Shown here: positions 23,016 through 35,125 of the stretch, one piece after another
Numbering within the stretch: position 1 is the first letter of the stretch
Layout: the number at the start of each line of letters is the position of its first letter
Source of the DNA: Combretum micranthum
Lineage: Eukaryota; Streptophyta; Magnoliopsida; Myrtales; Combretaceae
NCBI GenBank assembly: GCA_024138025.1
Contig: JAMXBD010000961.1
Coordinates: 482,996-546,995, forward strand
DNA: 64,000 nucleotides
Direction of reading: 5' to 3'
Notes under the pieces: generated by a model
What the model was told of the DNA's origin: nothing
The model's input: only the letters and a program-made list of their open reading frames with translations
Database searches by the model: none
Made by a program: the position numbers and the translations under genes

Positions 23016-24810
23016 AGGTAAATTACATAGATACCCCTTCAAAATTTTTGTAATTACACAGACTCCCCTTTTGAAAATGTCAACAATTATGCCTCTTGGA
23101 GTATTGTAGGTAGAGCTGGCAAACGGGCCTGGCAGGCCGGGCAAAGCCGGCCCACATAGGCCTGTGGGTTAAACGGGCCAGACCATTTTGGCCCGCTTTT
23201 AAATGGGCCAAAATTTCTGACCCAAGTCCAGCTCGCTTTGGCTGCGGGCTAAAGGGCCGGCCAGGGCCAATTAAAATTTTTTATTTTTTTATTTTTCTAT
23301 GTTAGTTTATATAAAAATTAGAATATTTATATATTTTAAGCTTATATATATATTAAAAATTAATTTTTTTACCATTTTCATTACTTATAAATGAAAACAA
23401 GTTTTTAAATAATTATTAGGTATTATATTATGTTTAAATCAAAATATATACTTAAAAAATATTATAATGCTTATGATGCATGTATTAATCTATTTTCTTC
23501 CATAATATATCCTAAATAATCACAAATATGTTATTATACTATTTTTATTCTTACATTTTCCTCTTTTTTTTTTTTTTTTTTTTCACTTTTAGCCTGTGGG
23601 CCGGCCGACCAGTCATGGGCTAACCCGCTTTGGCCCGCGGGCTAAATGAGTCGGGCCAATTTGGCCTGCATTTAAACGGGCAAAAAAAAAAAATGGCCGT
23701 GACCTGCTTTTTTGAGTGGGTAAATGGGCCGGCCCACGGGCCATAGCCCTTATGCCCAGCTCTAGTTGTAGGGTCCACATATATTATTAAATGACAACTT
23801 ATTTATCTCTTAAAATAAACATGTATGAAAAAATTAATTGAAAAAAAATGTCATGTCATGTTTATTTGTTGATGTGCAATATCATCCTTTTTTTTTCTTT
23901 TTAACAAAATCCAAAATATGTCTTTCTTAATAAAAACACAGTTGTAAACCAAAATCATCTAACCTTTTTTTTTTTTATCTTTCTAAATGAAATGTTAATT
24001 CCTTTTCATTTTTTTTGAAACAATGTCACTACTTGTATCTGCAAATTCCAATTTCATGGATGGAGATGAAGACAACAAGGCATACATTTGTAATCTGGTT
24101 TGTTTTATTAAGAGATAACGGTTTAACTTTAAACCTTAAAGTCCAGTTTCTTCTTAATAAGCAGTGCCTATCATAGGATTACGGGTTGCTCTATGATATT
24201 TAATTCTTTATTTACACTATGATAAGGTCAACTATTGGATTTTATGGTAATATTTATAATGACTTGTTATTTTATTTATCAATTTGTTTCTATCTTTTCT
24301 TTCAAATAAGAGAGAAAATGTATGGTCTTTTTCATTTCAATTTTTTTTTTCATTATTTTCTAAACTTGTCAAATAAGTATTTCTCCTTTTTTTCTTTTCT
24401 CTACACTAAACACAGTGTGAGGAGTCTCAATTGGAAATCTGTAAGCTTAAGAATATTCATACATCTTAAATTTTAAAAAATGTAAAGAAAATAAAAATAT
24501 ACATTTCATTTAGAAAGATAAAAACAAGGTTCAATGATTTTGTTTTAGACTATATTTTTTGTTAAGGAATCCATGTTTTGGCTTTTTTTAAAAAAAAAGG
24601 ATTATATTGCTATGTCAACAAATAAATATAACATGACATTTTTTTCAATTAATTTTCTCATACCTATTTATTTTAAAAGACAATAAGATGTTATTTAATA
24701 ATATATGTAGACCCCGTTGTTGCTTCAAGGGAGAGCAATTGTTGACTCTTTTAAAAAGATAGGGTTCATGTAACTTCAAAACTTTTTAAGGGTGTCCTTA
24801 TAATTTATCT
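23016..24810. mobile_element. Mutator-like foldback element with long inverted arms
   Basis: The left arm (23,016-23,110 plus 23,773-24,010) and right arm (about 24,480-24,810) are inverted copies. Paired landmarks are 'GGTAAATTAC' with 'TAATTTATC', 'GTCAACAATT' with 'AATTGTTGAC', 'CACATATATTATTAAAT' with 'ATTTAATAATATATGTAG', 'AAATTAATTGAAAAAAA' with 'TTTTTTCAATTAATTTT', and 'ATCTTTCTAAATGAAATGT' with its complement. Arms are roughly 330 bp without the later insertion. The central 470 bp has no recognisable coding sequence; the frame at 24,219-24,476 is chance. The termini resemble the smaller element at 35,126-35,503. It is non-autonomous. Confidence 0.75.
23111..23764. mobile_element. hAT-type MITE nested in the foldback left arm
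   Basis: 654 bp, TAGAGCTGGCAAACGGGCC... to ...ATGCCCAGCTCTA. The ends are inverted repeats with one-base spacing differences. Flanks are ATTGTAGG (23,103-23,110) and GTTGTAGG (23,765-23,772), an 8-bp duplication with one mismatch, as expected for hAT. Subterminal regions are full of GGGCC/GGCCC motifs, typical of hAT ends. The AT-rich middle has no coding sequence. It splits the left arm of the foldback element, so it is the younger insertion. Confidence 0.8.
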
Positions 24811-24819
24811 TTTTTATTA

Positions 24820-25285
24820 TTGGGTTTGTCTTGAAAAAAATGAGATAAAAGTTAGTATTGGATAAAGCCACTAATTACTAATTCAATTTTGATAACACTA
24901 TTAGACTATTTCTATCTAAAATAAAAACTACAACTTAAAAATATTTTTACTCATTTACCTCCTATTCTACCCTACTCCACTATATAATTAAATTGCCAAA
25001 CATATTTCTTTTTATTTTCTTGCATTATCAACCATTCAAACACAATAACAAACTAAAGTACCTTGTTCTACTATGCAACCTAATTATTTAGTTGACTTTG
25101 GTACACCAAATAAAGTGAAAAAAGAAAGAGATGAAATTTAGTATAACATACTATATCCAAGAGATAAAGATTTACTGGGGAAGGTGACCAAGAGGACATG
25201 TCAATACTGCCATGTGATCAAAGCTTTGAGGGGATTGCAAGTGACATTTACTCGATAGATGGTTGAAATCACGTGTATATCCTAC
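24820..25285. other. Intergenic DNA, nothing recognised
   Basis: AT-rich; no frame, border or repeat identified. Confidence 0.5.
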
Positions 25286-25812
25286 TTAACTATTTTTATC
25301 TATAAGTTACTTAAGGGTTACTTAGTATGTCAAGTCAGCTTTTCAAGCAACTCTTCTTTTTAAGCAACTCCCCACTTTATCTGTGAGTTACTTAAGTAAA
25401 ATTTCTTCATAATTTTTAATACTTTTTGTGGGTCCCATGTTATTATCACTTTTAGATAATACTTTTTAATATTTTTCTTGTTCTCACTATGTTAAATATA
25501 TATGAAAATAAATAAAAATAAAAATTAATAATAACAATTTAAAAAATATATATATGGTGTCGCTACAAAACCCTACACGCAAAATAATTAAAAGATTGAT
25601 TTTGGGAACTAATTGATCTTTTATGGGCTTCAAATTAGCAATTACATGGTAAATCATGATAATAAATGTAGCTCTCTGAACGAGCTTAGTCTAGACATAT
25701 AATAAGAAGGATTCTAAATTATATGCTAAAAGTTATGATTAATTGAAGGTGTGTTGCGCGTATACTTCTTCTTGGACCTAAACAAAAGAACAGACCAACC
25801 ACAACCATTGCG

Positions 25813-25923
25813 GGGACCCAAAATCGCAGGCATAGCAATACTGCAGCCCCAATCATGGCCACGGGTCAGCTACGACCCCAAACTACAGTCGTTGTATTGT
25901 ATGTGCCCGTGGTTTTGGGTCCC
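25813..25923. repeat. 111-bp GC-rich inverted repeat (hairpin)
   Basis: The 22-base left arm starting GGGACCCAAAAT and the right arm ending ATTTTGGGTCCC-like (25,902-25,923) pair at 19 of 22 positions. A weaker second pairing of CAATAC..CCCCAA with its complement lies inside. It is far more GC-rich than the surrounding DNA and lies just downstream of the ORF1-like gene. Confidence 0.6.
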
Positions 25924-25944
25924 TAGTTGTTGGATTTAATGATT

Positions 25945-27083
25945 TCTTCTTATATGAATGATCTCTCTACACATCTCTTCTATCAATTCCTTCTGTGGAT
26001 CAGCCATGATTATTGATTTTTTTCAATTTGATTTTCTTTTGACCTTCTTTTTTTGTTTGCGACATTCCTTCTCCTTTATTGTTTCAATTTCTTTATCTTC
26101 CAATTCATTGATTTTATGTAGCAACTTCACTTTATCACAATCACCATGCTTAAGTCTTATATCTCGTTAATGCACTTTCTCACTAATTTCAACCTTTCCT
26201 TTTCCTTTTCTCTTTAATGCCGCTTTACCAGGTAGATGGACACATGCCTCACTTTCCTCATTATTTTTTTGTAAATCTTTGTTTAATGATGAACTGGTAT
26301 ATACTCCATAGCTATTCACCTTGGAACATTTGCTTGTATTTTTTTCGGCATTTCTAAATTTAGATCTCCATTTGGGTTCGTTACATAATATAACCCAATG
26401 ATGCTCAACAATGCATAAATTATTCTCATTTTGTCTAAATAAATCATAAGCATTTTTTATATAATCATGCTCATTTTTTCCACTTTGTCCATGCTGTTTT
26501 ATTTGATCGTTATAGACTCTAAATTTCATGACGTAGTTTGAGATTTTTTACCACCAAGCTTTACGTTATTGCCATATTCGTCTCAATGGATTTTTCTCCC
26601 ATTCATACAATTGTCCTTTTTGAAACGCTTCATGGGTTCATTGCCAAAATGTCTATAATGTTTAATTGTTTCCAACAATTGGATCTTTAGTAACCTTTAA
26701 CCATGCATAAATTAGAAGCTTATCATTAATTTGCTCTCATTTTTTTCTATGGGCTTGATCACCCCTATTTTTATTATCATCCTCATCTTTTAATTTTTTT
26801 TTTTTTTTTGCATAGAATATTGTGGCTATTGTGAGCTTGTACTAATTAATGTTTGTGGTGATTTATCTAAATTCAATTGCAATGAAGAATTTCCAATTAG
26901 AATGTATAGTTGAAAGTTTTCAAGTAAAAACTGAGGAATATATTGAAAATCTAGTGTTGTCATGCTTCTTGGATTATGACTAAAGTTTTGTGAGCTTTGG
27001 CTTATGATTGGAAAATTTAGAGAGAGAACTTGGAAAAATGCACTAAATGGAAGGTATGACCTAACTTGTGAAATAGGTGACAT
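25945..27083 (-). pseudogene. PIF/Harbinger ORF1-like (SANT/Myb) protein, broken
   Basis: In PIF/Harbinger elements ORF1 is a Myb/SANT-type DNA-binding partner of the transposase; plant copies are often annotated as glutathione S-transferase T3-like or NAM-associated proteins. On the - strand: an S/Q/N-rich N-terminal region (27,083-26,826), then a SANT-like helix region near 26,740-26,530 with 'INDKLLIYAWLKVTKDPIVG' and the tryptophans expected of 'TFWQ' and 'RRIW'. Next a region reading 'HVIKNAYDLF' to 'HHWVILCNEPKW' (26,460-26,370), which fits the family's 'EHCWR.L...PKW' block. Last a lysine/glutamate-rich coiled-coil stretch (26,150-25,990) ending 'ADPQKELIEEMCREII'. Stops at 26,167 and elsewhere break it. 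Confidence 0.65.
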
Positions 27084-27402
27084 TTGAAAATTTTATAAGT
27101 TTAGCGAATCATAGACATGTGGCAAATTTTGAAAATTATTTTGGTCTATGTATAAGCACAATAACTATTTTTAACCATTTTTCACTACTGGCTAGAATGG
27201 CCATTTTCCCATTTTGTAGCAATTTCTTTTATTTTCAATAAGGTATTATTTATCATTAGAGTTTGGACCAATAAAACAAAGCAAGTTGCTAGGCAGAGCG
27301 ACTTCAGACCTTAAGGAACTTTGGAAGCAACTTAGTTTATTCATATAGAGAGTTGCTTGTGTCTTGGTTCTTATGCTAGCAACTCCAATAAAGGTGATCT
27401 TA

Positions 27403-27823
27403 GTGAGTCCTACGGGAGTGAACCCAAGTGGAACAAACCACAGCCGCAAAGCAAAATGAGGGTAGCATATGGAGATTATACAATTCTTGAGAAGATATGA
27501 ATTGGCGAGAGAGGCATCATGTCAAGTATCAACAGCCTCGCTTGTTGATGAAGATGAACTGAATCATGACACAGGCCCATTAGCTTTTTATCTGAGATAA
27601 TTTGTATGTTTTTTCAAAACCTTAGCATTCAAGATTGGTCGAAAAATGAAATGGCATAAATTACGACGAAATTGAATCACAAAAGGATGGTTAATCGTTT
27701 TTATTTTTTATCTTTTATGTTTTCGTAAATATCTGTAATATCAATTCTGATGTTTAATTGTATTACATTAGAATAAAATCATGTATAAGTAGTTGTATTT
27801 AACTCAAAATGTAATAAATATGG
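27403..27823. other. Intergenic DNA, one unrecognised short frame
   Basis: A frame from about 27,498 ending TAA near 27,598 (+) reads without stops, but I do not recognise it and it lacks a clear start. Nothing else stands out. Confidence 0.4.
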
Positions 27824-27831
27824 ATAATAAA
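27824..27831. repeat. Target duplication ATAATAAA, left of hAT B
   Basis: Matches ATAACAAA at 31,403-31,410 in 7 of 8 positions. Confidence 0.6.
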
Positions 27832-30800
27832 TAGAATTATGCAAATAGGTCATAGCTTGCAAGCTAGTCTAGACTAAACTCGTTTTGAAAATGAGCTAAG
27901 ATCACCCTTTTTCTACTCATCTAAAGGCAAGATACCAACCCATTTGACCTGCTGGCTAAAGCAGGCTAACCCTTAACTCGCTAGGTTAGCTCATAGTCCA
28001 ACTTATAAGAAAAAAAAAGTGAAAGTTAAAAACCCAACCAAAAATTCAAAATACAAAATAATATAAGATAATACTATTAAAAAATATGTTAAAAAATACA
28101 AAATAATATAAGTATTAAAAAATATGTTAAAAAACAAAGAATGAACAAGAAGTTAGAATGGACACCACCAACTTTATAAACCTAAAACAAACAAAAACAA
28201 ACTGAAACCCTAGCATTCAGAAGAGTAAAGTTGAGATTTTGATTGATAATTTGAATTTCCCTTGTTTGTAGAATCCTAGACATTTTGGTCCAAATCCAAT
28301 ACCATATTTTTGTTAGTGATTTAGTCTTGATTTTGGATACTTAAAATATATAAATATATATATATATTTTTTTTTTCTTGTTGCTGATAACCCTCGAGTC
28401 ATCATCCTATAAAGAAGCCCATGGTGTTAAAAATCCCAGTTTCGTCTTCTTCTTTATTCTATTTTCCTTTTTTGGGCTTTTGTTATTTGATAGTTATATG
28501 TCACAAATTTATGTGCTTCATCCACTCCCTCCGACCTCTCATTTCATCTTGTGGTTCTAACGAGTTATATTCCATGCTCTACCTTGCTTTTAATATGATA
28601 TATATGCATTTTTTTTTGTTATTTATATGATTATTATTCAATGGCTTCAATTAGTTTTATCACAAAATTATCTTAGTTAGCTATTTTGTTTCGTATATTC
28701 AGACTTGAGAGATTTAAGCTTGTAGATGAAATCTAGCCTTATGTTTAAAATTTAAAACTTTTCCAATCTAAGTTGATGCATAAGATATATAATCTTTGCT
28801 TGTTTTCGTGTGAAATAAATTCAACAAGAAAGTTAAGTTTCAAAGGATATTAGAAGTTTTTGTTAGGTTATACTTACTACCACAACTATCTTATGCTTAA
28901 CATTGCACTAAAGTATCAGTGTGCTTTTTCTTGTTTTCAATCGAATGGCTCGAATTACAAATATTTTCCATCAAAGGCAGAGTGTAAATGAGCATAATAA
29001 AAGTTATGCAATTTTTTTTTTTTTTACCTTTTTACACCATCATAAATTTCATGTTAGGTTTAACTTATCTAACTTCAAACTTGTACTTCTTAGAAGTATG
29101 GAGAATCAGGTGTCTATTGAATGAGAATATGATGAATGGTGATTTTTTCCTAAGGTACATGTGTATTAAGATGAAACAAAAATTTTATAATCATTAGAGG
29201 GAAAATAGCATTATTCTTGCACTTGAAATTGTCCCTTATCCTCGAATGAAGTTCTCTTTTTTAAGTTTTGCTCTAATAAGATTGGTTCACTTACTTATTA
29301 TGAGATGTTGGCTAAAATTAAGAGCAAGTTATACAAGCTTTTCGAAGAATATGATAAAAGCAAGACAGGTAAAGCGAGTTCCAATAGCTTTCTAGTTGAA
29401 CCTTTTCAATGTGAATAGAGACTTTTGGGAGGAGGCAAAGGTAAAGTAGCCAATGGGTTTAGAAAAAGTTTAGGCATTGCTCCTACTACTCTTAGTATAG
29501 GTCTAACAATCACTCAATTTATTTGTTTCTTGTTATAATGTTTCTTTTTTAACAAGAAATATTTACCATTATCTTTCCTTCTTTTTCTTTTTTTTTTTCC
29601 AGCTATTATGCAGGGATAATGTCAAGTTAAAGAGAAGATGTAAGTCTTGCTTAAATCTTATTTGGAAGAATCACTAATTAATATGAATTTCTATTCAAAG
29701 CTCTATGTATTGGAACATTAAAAGGGTTAACATCAAAGATATCTAGATTTATACATTATGGTTTTTGATGTGCTAGTATTTCGATTACTATAGTGGCATT
29801 TGAGTCTATATTTAGTATTCGTACTAATATTCTTACCTGGTGTTGTAGTTTACTTTATCTTGATAAAGTGGAAGTTTTAGTATGTCACGTAATTGGTAAC
29901 AACGTTATGCTTTGAAAGGTAGTTTTTTTGTGTAAATACTATTTAACTTATTTTATGACTTCCACCTTTTAATATTTCGATCTTATTTATGACATGAGGT
30001 AACATTGTTAAAGGTGGATTCTAATATGGTTATTCATAATTGATGGATGGACATGTTCATTATCTTCTTTCAAATATCTGGGTAGTTGAATAGTTATATT
30101 TGAGTTATGAGATTTAGCCGTTAGGATTTATAGATATGTGTATTTGAAAATTATTGTAGTGGAATAAAAAAAATCAAGAAATCCCAGCATGGATCCAAGC
30201 ATTTCAATAAAATTATCAAGAGGATTAGGAAGCTAACCTTTTCACATTGTCAAAGAAATGTAGATGAGGTTCCCCTTCGAATAGATCTACACATGATCAA
30301 TAAGAATAATCAAGTCTAGGTGTTGCTTCTCATGAACATCTCTACTAGTATTCACACCAACAATATCCTTTTTAAGATTACGAACCCTAGCCTGCTAGCA
30401 CCTACAATTACTACTATTGTACACCATTTTTTCTCCCAACGTAGAAAAACCTATTTTCTAAATCATAATGTTTCTCATGTTGAAATCCATAATGATTTCA
30501 GGTTTAGGGATTTGATGACATAGTTATGAGAATCGCCTATAACATTGATTCATGTAGTGATCTCATAGAGGGTAAGACTAGTACCTAGTTCTTCAACATG
30601 TAGCTATGAGTTTGATTTGTGGCTTCATACTAATAAACATCCTATGATTATCAATCAAACCTCATACTAGATTTAATTCATTATTGTTTCTACAATTATG
30701 AGCATCTAGGGACATTTACAATAATTGCATAATTATTCAAGGACATTATTATATAGCAAACATGCAGACAATATAATAATAAATGTCTATTTATTAATTA

Positions 30801-31402
30801 AGTATAAGAATGATAATGTCCAATGATTGGCTTAAGAGGAAATCACTAACATTAGCTTGTTGTTACATGAAAATTGTAGCTTTTGAATGATATTCAAAGA
30901 ATTTTATGTTGGAGGCATGATCTCACATTATATGGTTTTATCTGAATTTTTTTTTTGTTTGGGAAGATTTTGGTTAAAGCTATCTCATTTACATTGTTCA
31001 GTTATAGTAATTGAGATTAAGCTTACATGTTGACAATTATAGTAATAGAGGAATATGAATTGATGTACACAACACATGCATAATAACATTCCATTGAGTA
31101 TAAATGTATTGGTTCAAACGTAATACGATATCAATTAGATTATTTTAGAAAGCTTGTTCTTAGATATAAGTAATTGAAATAGCAATAAAATTAATCATTG
31201 AAACATATATTTATATTATATAACATCATAATACTTAATTTTTTTATCCAATCAACATAAATGGGTTAAATAGGAGTAGACATTGGCCTGCTTAACCACA
31301 AAGTTGTACCAATACATGCATGTTAAATGGGCTAGATTGGTAAGCTAATCGGTTTTCTTGCAAGCTAAAATGGGTTAGAGTTGGCCTACTTGCACAACTC
31401 CA
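27832..31402 (+). mobile_element. hAT element B, degenerate
   Basis: 3.57 kb. The left end TAGAATTATGCAAATAGGTCA and the right end, read inverted, TGGAGTTGTGCAAGTAGGCCA pair at most of 21 positions. The 8-bp flanks match at 7 of 8. Subterminal regions on both sides carry repeated GGCTAA/TTAGCC-type motifs (27,945-27,990; 31,320-31,385). A hAT dimerisation domain remnant lies inside on the + strand. Ends, duplication length and protein remnant agree, which supports the assignment. Confidence 0.7.
29300..29915 (+). pseudogene. hAT B transposase remnant, C-terminal part
   Basis: At 29,307-29,400 a frame reads 'MLAKIKSKLYKLFEEYDKSKTG', similar to the 'LY.LY.EY' block of RICESLEEPER/DAYSLEEPER-type hAT transposases. 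Near 29,795-29,915 another frame reads 'VAFESIFSI' and then 'LDKVEVLVC'. This corresponds to the hAT dimerisation motif 'ASESAFSxGGRxLxxxRSxLxPxxVEAL'. Between them the frame is lost, and the upstream exons (N-terminal zinc finger and the RNase H-like catalytic core) are not recognisable. The region could not encode an active enzyme. Confidence 0.6.
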
Positions 31403-31410
31403 ATAACAAA

Positions 31411-31787
31411 GATGTGTCAAGTTTAAAAGATTGTTTAGGTAAATGCACAAAATAGATGAGAACGAAATTTTAACCAAAATCATCAATTTTATATAATCAC
31501 ATTTTTACTTCTATAAAGGCTTCCGAAGGAAATGACAACTAGAATTAAGTATATTCCTATGTACCAAATATGCCATTAATTTAAGGGTATATATCACCTT
31601 TTTTTAATTAATTATATGAACTTTAAAGTGTATATCTATTACTTGAGCTCAATGTAGTCAAACCTAATTAGGAGGTAACTTTGACATGGCAGAAGGACAA
31701 GAGTTGAGGATCAGAACATGGTTTAATTAGGGATCAAATCAAGAGGAGTAAAAACAAAAATATAATTTATATTTTGATTATGAAAAA
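31411..31787. other. Intergenic DNA, nothing recognised
   Basis: AT-rich; no gene or element border found. Confidence 0.5.
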
Positions 31788-32456
31788 TGTTGATACACAT
31801 TACTTGATCATGACTCGATAGGCCTAAAATCAATGAAAAGGACCAACGATAAGCACCCTAAACCACCCCAACCTATAGGCATAAGTTGTTTATTAGGCTG
31901 TAAGTCAATCTTCTTCCATTAGTACACAAAAGGAACCAAACTAAGGTCCTACTCCCTTAAGCTTCTCCTTTGATGAGAACATCTTTTCAATCCCTCATAT
32001 CTCCTCGGAGATAACCTACACCTTCCTAAATTGTCATGTCTTCTCAAAGGTACTTTAGATCTCCCTGGCTCGGATGCTTTAAAGAAATAGCTCTCTATCA
32101 GCTTAACCGCTCTCCTCAGATAAGTACCATCACCACCTTAAGTCTATGTTAGCTACCAAAAAGGGGGTCTCTACTCACTTGTTTCCCTTCGACAGGTTAG
32201 CACTACGTGGACAAAAAATATTATGTGGACCTACTTTTGGTATAACCAATGCCTATAAATGGAGTTCTAAGCCACACGGTAAAGGTTACATGATATTACT
32301 ATACTCTTCATCTACACACTTACTTACTCCCTCTATCAACCTATTACTGATTTAAGCATTGCAATGGTCATACCAGACCACTTTTGGTACACCACTAACC
32401 ATGTTTTCTTGGTTACAGGCCCTTGGATTTGTACTAGTGATTTTCGACCTGCAACA
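31788..32456 (+). mobile_element. Candidate LTR, Tat-like gypsy type
   Basis: TGTTGATACAC... to ...CTGCAACA, 669 bp, with TGTTG/CAACA ends. A TATA-like CCTATAAATGGAG lies near 32,249. Downstream, 'CTGATTTAAGCATTG' (about 32,347), 'CATACCAGACCAC..TTGGTACACCACTAACC' and 'TTTTCTTGGTTACAGGCCC' follow in the order seen in R-U5 regions of Tat-type LTRs. The flanks AAAAA and AGGGA do not match, and no primer site or coding region follows. It is probably a decayed solo or truncated LTR; the end positions are tentative. Confidence 0.5.
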
Positions 32457-33629
32457 AGGGACAAATAAATGTGAAATTGCATAGTCAAATCCATAATAAA
32501 AAAACCTTATGTTGTTTGTCTATAGACCATCAAATCAATAAGGAACATGCACCCTATATGATAGATAGGTTCACTATCAAAACTAGAAGTCAATTCAAAC
32601 TAACAAAAAGAATTTAGAGGGTCATTTCGGTAAAAGGGTTTTAACCTAATTTAATGCAACGAGCTAATCCTTTTGGGCTAGTGATAAAGCTTAGAAGACT
32701 CAGTTTAATAAGAAATGTCGTGAAGAGATTCAACTTGGTAGGCTTGGAACAGGGATCATTGGACTGGCTTATTCTATACTCATCCTTATTCAGCTTTCTC
32801 GTTCGCAAAAAGTAGACTCTAAAAATATTTTCTTGTGTTAATTTAGGTTTTATTTAACTAATATAAGCCTTATGCCATTTTATATTGAAAATATGCTATT
32901 TTAAAAGATTAATCAGCTTTTTTATATTATAAAATCCCTTAGGCCTTTCCCAAGCCATTTGCAAACACAATCTATTACTAAAGAAAAGAAGGCTTCAATC
33001 TCAACCATCGAAGCCTTAGGAATGATAAAAAGACTGGCATCAGCCTATAACATCTATAAATATGAGACTTATCTTCTCACTTAGGGGTTATTCTGCATAT
33101 TGCTAAGATCGAAAGTAATACAAAAACTCTACTAAAATAACTCTAGAAAGAATCAAAACAACTATTTCACAAAGAACAAGTCAAGAATGATCAAAGCTAT
33201 TTGATTTGATCTTCTGTCACACTCTCGTACTCAAAAAATTGAGTTTGCCTCCTCCTCCTCCCATGCCTCTCTTTGTGACATCTATATACAAGTCATCAGT
33301 TTAGGATTTCTCTCTTAAGTTGATGCCACGTTTATTAGATGTGATCGACCAGTTACAGTAACCATATTATATAAAGAAAATATAATGTAGTTGGAATCGC
33401 AAATTACATATTAAAAAATTAAAACTTGCATATTCAAAACTCAAAACTATAAAGTTAAATAACAATTCAATTTCTAATTAATATCATCAAGATTGCCACA
33501 TGATTGAATGATTTGCATAATGTTTATTTGCTTTCCAATTGCACTTAAATCCACATCTTCCTCAATCTCTATCGTCTAAAGGAGGAAAAAGATAGTCAAT
33601 GTTAGGATAATTTATTTTTAGTACACATT
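32457..33629. other. Non-coding DNA with a second LTR-like promoter segment
   Basis: No coding similarity. A TATA-like CTATAAATATGAG at 33,053-33,065 is followed by a stretch resembling a retrotransposon R region ('TATTCTGCATATTGCTAAGATCG'-like, split near 33,090). I could not define ends. Confidence 0.35.
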
Positions 33630-35125
33630 TAGTCACGACGTAAGGGGTACCCAAAATGTAGCCCACCATATGTGGTATGGAGCCTAATGGGTGACACCCT
33701 TAATCATGCAAAGGCTCATATATAGCCTATAAGGCATAATTATAGTCAAAGGGATGCTTGATGGTAATAAACATGGTAAGTAGAAGCATGAATTAACATA
33801 TTGGTCAAATATTAAATAATTGATACAAGTGGTGTGGACCTCACAAAATAATGAACCTTGTGGCCAAAATACGTCATAAACAAATTAGGTAGTCTTATCA
33901 AATACTACACTATCAAGGATTCTAACAGAAGCAAGTTCTTTTATCTTGTTACTTCCCTCAAAAGCTGCGATAAACACAAAAGTAGCTGCCTTAGGCAAAC
34001 CCATCCTCGGCACCAACCACAAATACTCCTGCATCAACAAAATTCGAAGGGAATGTAAGATGCAACCAACCCAGTGAAATACTTTCTCAAAATGTATCGT
34101 AAAAGCAATATAGCAAACAAGTGATTAATTATCCACCATATGATATGCGACAATTAAATAAACACACAACACATATATATAGTCATCTAAAAACCACTTA
34201 TAGAATGGATTTATGCCCTATGCAATATGTTCATGATCTTATTCTCTATTAGTTACGAGACTCCTCCTAAGTAGTCATATTTGGCATGGCTCTAAAGTTA
34301 AGGCTAGGCCTATGGTCCTTGCCTCATTAGTAACCCATCCAGTCCACTGCATAGTAATAGCAGGCCTGTGACTCAAAATTCTATGCATGGTCAACTTATT
34401 CCTTTAGAGTCAAATAATACACTCACAATATTCATAACATATCAAGGCATATACTTAACAACCAATATCACTATAATAATTTATATAGTGTTTTCTCATT
34501 CCAAAACCAAGTAAGCACATGCAATTTTCTATGATTCCCAAACATACTTCATTTTCATCATATGCCTAAAATATCTAGTGTAACTACATTACATACACAA
34601 GCAAGTACATAAATCATAAGAAATACTCACTCGACCATAATTGCTCGTGGATCACAATAACCCTAAGGTAAGATAACTGGGACCCAAGTTCTCCTAAACA
34701 TACAAATGAATAATATAATAACAATCTTACTAAAAATTTTTGAAGAAAATATTCTAGTTCTACCATTCTCACTATATTCTCCCGGTTACATAGTTTTTCC
34801 TTAAAATGGATATATCTTATTCATTTTAAGTACTATTTTTACATAACGCTTATCCATTCCTAAAATTATTTATCATACATAATCATGTATCCTAAGACTC
34901 TATAGGTTTTGTTCAAGAGATTTTTGTGAACTTTAGCTAGTTAACTCGCATCTATCCTTTAATCACATAAACCATGGTTTCAAAACTCATTTCTATAAGG
35001 ATATAACCTAAATTAGGGTTTGATCTTCCCTTTTATGTTTTCAAAAGGGTTAAAAGCTTGAAAATGATTCACTTGCTATTTCAGGGTCTTAGCATTCAAG
35101 GTAAAAGGAAGAAAAGAATTCTTTT

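Larger units (their letters stand above)
25289..27399 (-). mobile_element. PIF/Harbinger remnant carrying only the accessory ORF
   Basis: The two ends are weak inverted repeats of each other: 'ATCTATAAGTTACTTAAG' near 25,298 against 'ATTGGAGTTGCTAGC' read on the - strand from 27,388. Further in, 'CAAGCAACTC' and 'GGGTCCCAT..TATTATCA' have counterparts. A 3-bp TTA flanks both proposed ends (25,286-25,288 and 27,400-27,402), the usual Harbinger duplication. The only coding remnant is the ORF1-like gene on the - strand. No DDE transposase is visible. The borders are tentative. Confidence 0.45.

Noticed and set aside
27498..27600. Short frame ending TAA as an exon of a host gene
   Set aside because: About 33 codons, with no recognisable similarity and no supported splice context.
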